DNA of 7,820 nt from Candidatus Gottesmanbacteria bacterium CG_4_10_14_0_8_um_filter_37_24 (GTDB lineage Bacteria; Patescibacteriota; Microgenomatia; 2-02-FULL-39-11): the NCBI GenBank assembly GCA_002785215.1, contig PFMK01000091.1, positions 44,289 to 52,108 of the forward strand, read 5' to 3'. Shown one piece after another: positions 6,248-7,820 of the stretch. A model generated the notes under the pieces. It made no database searches and had not been told where the DNA came from. It was given only the letters and a program-made list of their open reading frames with translations. The first letter of the stretch is position 1. Every line of letters begins with the position of its first letter. A program made the position numbers and the translations under genes.

Positions 6248-6432
6248 ATGTGTGGAAGATATGGATTAATCCTGATACAAATATCAATATGCTCAAATCA
6301 TTTATGAAACCATTTTCCTCAAACCTTATGACTGGATATAGAGTTGGGTTTGGGGTAAATAAAGGCATCATAGATTCAGCGGATTTGATTAAACCAGTTA
6401 GAGATTTGCCTAAGCAGCCAAGTCTATTTTGA
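6248..6432 (+). pseudogene. Possible SRAP (YedK/HMCES-like) remnant, frameshifted and truncated
   Basis: ATG 6248 lies one base after the polymerase stop and reads MCGRYGLI before running to a TGA at 6305. MCGR(Y/F) with Cys2 is the hallmark N-terminus of SRAP proteins (SOS response-associated peptidase, YedK/HMCES), whose Cys2 crosslinks to abasic sites in single-stranded DNA. They are often encoded beside translesion polymerases. Shifting frame near 6269 (one lost base) gives PDTNINMLKSFM and then SSNLMTGYRVGFGV. This loosely resembles the usual spacing from MCGR to the P-x-YN(I/V)AP block, but the AP core is not preserved. This frame ends at TGA 6430-6432. A full SRAP has about 200-230 aa, so most is missing. 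The MCGRYG match and position are seen directly; the identity is inference, and chance similarity remains possible. Confidence 0.45.
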
Positions 6433-6463
6433 ACGGTTATACCCATCTTACTCAGGTTTGCAA

Positions 6464-6480
6464 TCCCGATTTAATCGGGA
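6464..6480. repeat. Tight palindromic hairpin 1
   Basis: TCCCGATT, a single T, then AATCGGGA: a perfect 8-bp palindrome around one base. It lies in the loop of the larger element, 8 bases left of hairpin 2. Confidence 0.6.
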
Positions 6481-6485
6481 CTGAT

Positions 6486-6508
6486 TAGACCTCCGATTCG
6501 GAGGTTTA
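6486..6508. repeat. Tight palindromic hairpin 2
   Basis: ACCTCCGA (6489-6496), T, TCGGAGGT (6498-6505) is a perfect 8-bp palindrome. It is extended by TTA/TAA-type pairs at the foot (6486-6487 with 6507-6508) across one G-T position. With hairpin 1 it forms a tandem pair of the kind seen in REP or BIME units and in IS200/IS605-type ends; that comparison is inference. Confidence 0.6.
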
Positions 6509-6552
6509 GATGGGGCTATGCTGGAAAAACTTATTTCAAACCTGAGTTTTTT

Positions 6553-6732
6553 CAGTATACTCTCATCGATAATTATGTTTTGAATCAAGAGGTAGTAACT
6601 GTTCGAAATTTATAAGCATGTTCCTCATATTCTTCACAAATCAGAATAAGTTGGTTCTTAATATTAGTTTTAATAAGAAATTTCTCATGCTATTATAAAT
6701 GGAAAGACCATACAGATTGATAAAAAAAGGAA
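6553..6732. promoter_or_regulatory. Leader region of the flavodoxin gene with extended -10 and inverted repeat
   Basis: TGcTATTAT (TG 6688-6689, -10 box 6691-6696) is a likely extended -10 promoter, giving a leader of about 35-40 nt. An imperfect inverted repeat flanks this space: ATTTATAAGCATG (6608-6620) against CATGCTATTATAAAT (6686-6700), differing by two extra bases. One arm covers the -10 box, so it could be an operator or fold in RNA from an upstream promoter. There is no other gene here. Confidence 0.4.
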
Positions 6733-6741
6733 ATGAATAAC

Positions 6742-7242
6742 ATGCTTCAGAAAAATTATCTGGTAGTTTATTATTCCCATACAGGTAACACTGAAAGAAT
6801 CGCAAATCTTATCTCAAAATATCTGGATTGTGACATTGAAAAAATTGAGGATATGAAGAAAAGGTCAGGCCCAATGGGATACGTCCTGGCCGGTCGGGAT
6901 GGGCTTCTGAAAAAATTAACAAATATTGGAAACATTAAAAATGATCCTTCTTCCTACAAAACAATTATCATCGGAACACCAGTCTGGGTATCAGTCACTC
7001 CCGCTGTGAGAACCTATTTATCACTTTACGGAAATAAAATAAAAAACGCAGCTTTCTTTTGTACAATGGAAGGTTCTGGAGGAAAAAAGGCTTTTCAGGA
7101 TATGGAAGTGGTTTATGGAAAAAAACCTATCAGTACTCTTGAAATTAAGTTAAACGAAATAGATAAAGATCAATTTGAGGAGAAGATAAAAGAATTTATC
7201 AGAAGAATAAAAACCCTAAAAAATTTATATTATTCCAAATAA
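6742..7242 (+). CDS. Flavodoxin-like FMN-binding protein
   Basis: 166 aa from ATG 6742. YLVVYYSHTGNTERIA (residues 6-21) is the first strand plus the S12-H-T-G-N-T17 loop that binds the FMN phosphate. IIIGTPVWVSVTPAVRTYL (about 75-93) is the strand and second FMN loop (GTPVW), and AAFFCTMEGSGG (103-114) is the third strand and loop. The length and order match short-chain flavodoxin-fold proteins, cytoplasmic electron carriers or small FMN-dependent reductases; the redox partner is unknown. I prefer ATG 6742 to ATG 6733, three codons upstream, because AAGGA (6727-6731) is 10 nt from the former but only 1 nt from the latter. The last 13 bp overlap the end of the convergent rpoD gene. Confidence 0.85.
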   Translation: MLQKNYLVVYYSHTGNTERIANLISKYLDCDIEKIEDMKKRSGPMGYVLAGRDGLLKKLTNIGNIKNDPSSYKTIIIGTPVWVSVTPAVRTYLSLYGNKIKNAAFFCTMEGSGGKKAFQDMEVVYGKKPISTLEIKLNEIDKDQFEEKIKEFIRRIKTLKNLYYSK

Positions 7243-7820
7243 TCCTTCAGTTTTTTTGATCTTGACGGATGGCGAAGTTTCCTTAGGGCCTTTGCTTCAA
7301 TTTGTCTTATTCTCTCTCTTGTTACTCCAAATTCCACACCCACTTCTTCAAGCGTCCTGGGTCTGCCATCCTCAAGACCAAATCTAAGAATAAGCACTCT
7401 TTTTTCCCTGTCTGATAAAGTTTGCAGAACTTCCTCCAGGTGCTCCTTTAATAGTTCTTTTGAAGCGGCATCATAAGGTGTGGGCTGAGTCGTATCCTGA
7501 ATGAAATCACCCAGAAGCGAATCTTCGTCGTCCCCTACTGGAGTGGCCAGAGAAGTAGGCTCCTGGGATACTTTCATGATTTCCCGTACTTTAGCTACAT
7601 CTACCTCCATAGCTTCAGCAACTTCCTCCGGTAGAGCTTCGCGTCCCAGATCCTGCATTAATTTTCTAGAAATTTTCAAGAACCTGTTTATCGTTTCTAC
7701 CATATGCACCGGAATCCTTATTGTCCTTGCCTGATCGGCAATAGCTCTGGTTATAGCTTGCCTGATCCACCAGGTAGCATAGGTGGAGAACTTATAACCC
7801 TTTCGCCAGTCATATTTTTC
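7230..7820 (-). CDS. rpoD: RNA polymerase primary sigma factor RpoD, C-terminal part (5' end beyond window)
   Basis: 196 residues plus TAA (7232-7230); the gene continues past the right edge. The fragment opens in region 2.3 and passes into 2.4: KGYKFSTYATWWIRQAITRAIADQARTIR (visible residues 7-35), the -10 melting and recognition helix. Region 3 follows (IPVHMVETIN...LGREALPEEVAEAM, about 36-90), then the 3.2 linker (DDEDSLLGDFIQD) and region 4 (about 120-190). Region 4 has TLSDREKRVLILRFGL and the -35-binding helix-turn-helix TLEEVGVEFGVTRERIRQIEAKALRKLRHP. The conserved tail is close to those of housekeeping sigma70 factors. It should recognise the TATAAT-type boxes seen in this window. 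An internal ATG (7709-7707) is not the start, because the reading frame stays open and conserved upstream. Confidence 0.96.
   Translation of the reverse strand, partial: EKYDWRKGYKFSTYATWWIRQAITRAIADQARTIRIPVHMVETINRFLKISRKLMQDLGREALPEEVAEAMEVDVAKVREIMKVSQEPTSLATPVGDDEDSLLGDFIQDTTQPTPYDAASKELLKEHLEEVLQTLSDREKRVLILRFGLEDGRPRTLEEVGVEFGVTRERIRQIEAKALRKLRHPSRSKKLKDYLE

Larger units (their letters stand above)
6439..6552 (+). terminator. Nested inverted-repeat element with terminator-like end
   Basis: A perfect 11-bp inverted repeat, ACTCAGGTTTG (6450-6460) and CAAACCTGAGT (6537-6547), is followed by a T-run (6547-6552). This resembles an intrinsic terminator for the polymerase cassette, but its loop is 76 nt instead of 3-8. 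The loop holds two compact hairpins (6464-6480 and 6486-6508). In addition, CCCATCT (6442-6448) pairs perfectly with AGATGGG (6508-6514), which crosses the outer stem and would make a pseudoknot or an alternative fold. It may be a terminator, a structured RNA, or a small palindromic insertion inside a terminator loop. Confidence 0.55.

Noticed and set aside
6243..6446. 67-codon minus-strand frame opposite the SRAP-like remnant
   Set aside because: No ribosome site, no recognised motif, and no promoter; the plus-strand MCGRYG frame directly after the polymerase explains the region better.

Overview
This is a chromosomal window from an AT-rich bacterium. It holds ten protein genes or gene remnants, and no tRNA, rRNA, CRISPR array or transposase gene was recognised. 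The window suggests, but does not prove, a member of the Candidate Phyla Radiation (Patescibacteria, Microgenomates-like). The reasons are an ordinary primary sigma factor, a GT-C type membrane glycosyltransferase, compact or overlapping genes, and several genes whose -10 box sits only 6-8 nt before the start codon, so that they look leaderless. The code is standard: TAA, TAG and TGA all end genes here.

Layout. (1) 1-833, minus: a two-domain GNAT acetyltransferase, cut by the left edge just before its C-terminus. (2) 996-2963, plus: a gene row in visible decay. It contains the C-terminal half of a DUF318/ArsP-type permease with two frameshifts, an intact metallo-beta-lactamase-fold hydrolase, a zinc-ribbon protein split by one in-frame TAG, and a four-helix membrane protein whose ideally placed start codon is ATA. 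(3) 2989-4500, minus: an intact polytopic GT-C glycosyltransferase, convergent with the preceding row. (4) 4701-6432, plus: a DNA-damage-tolerance cassette. A clear sigma70 promoter drives an 86-aa protein that overlaps a Y-family DNA polymerase. One base after the polymerase stop begins a broken remnant starting MCGRYG, the hallmark N-terminus of SRAP/YedK/HMCES proteins. (5) 6439-6552: a compact structured element with two tight hairpins inside a perfect 11-bp inverted repeat, followed by six T's, probably the cassette terminator and perhaps carrying a palindromic repeat insertion. (6) 6742-7242, plus: a flavodoxin-like protein. (7) 7230-7820, minus: the C-terminal 196 residues of the primary sigma factor RpoD, overlapping the flavodoxin gene tail-to-tail by 13 bp.

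The most notable points are the companion/polymerase/SRAP-remnant cassette, the nested inverted-repeat element behind it, and the cluster of single-site lesions in 996-2963. The lesions could be real gene decay or errors in the assembled sequence.
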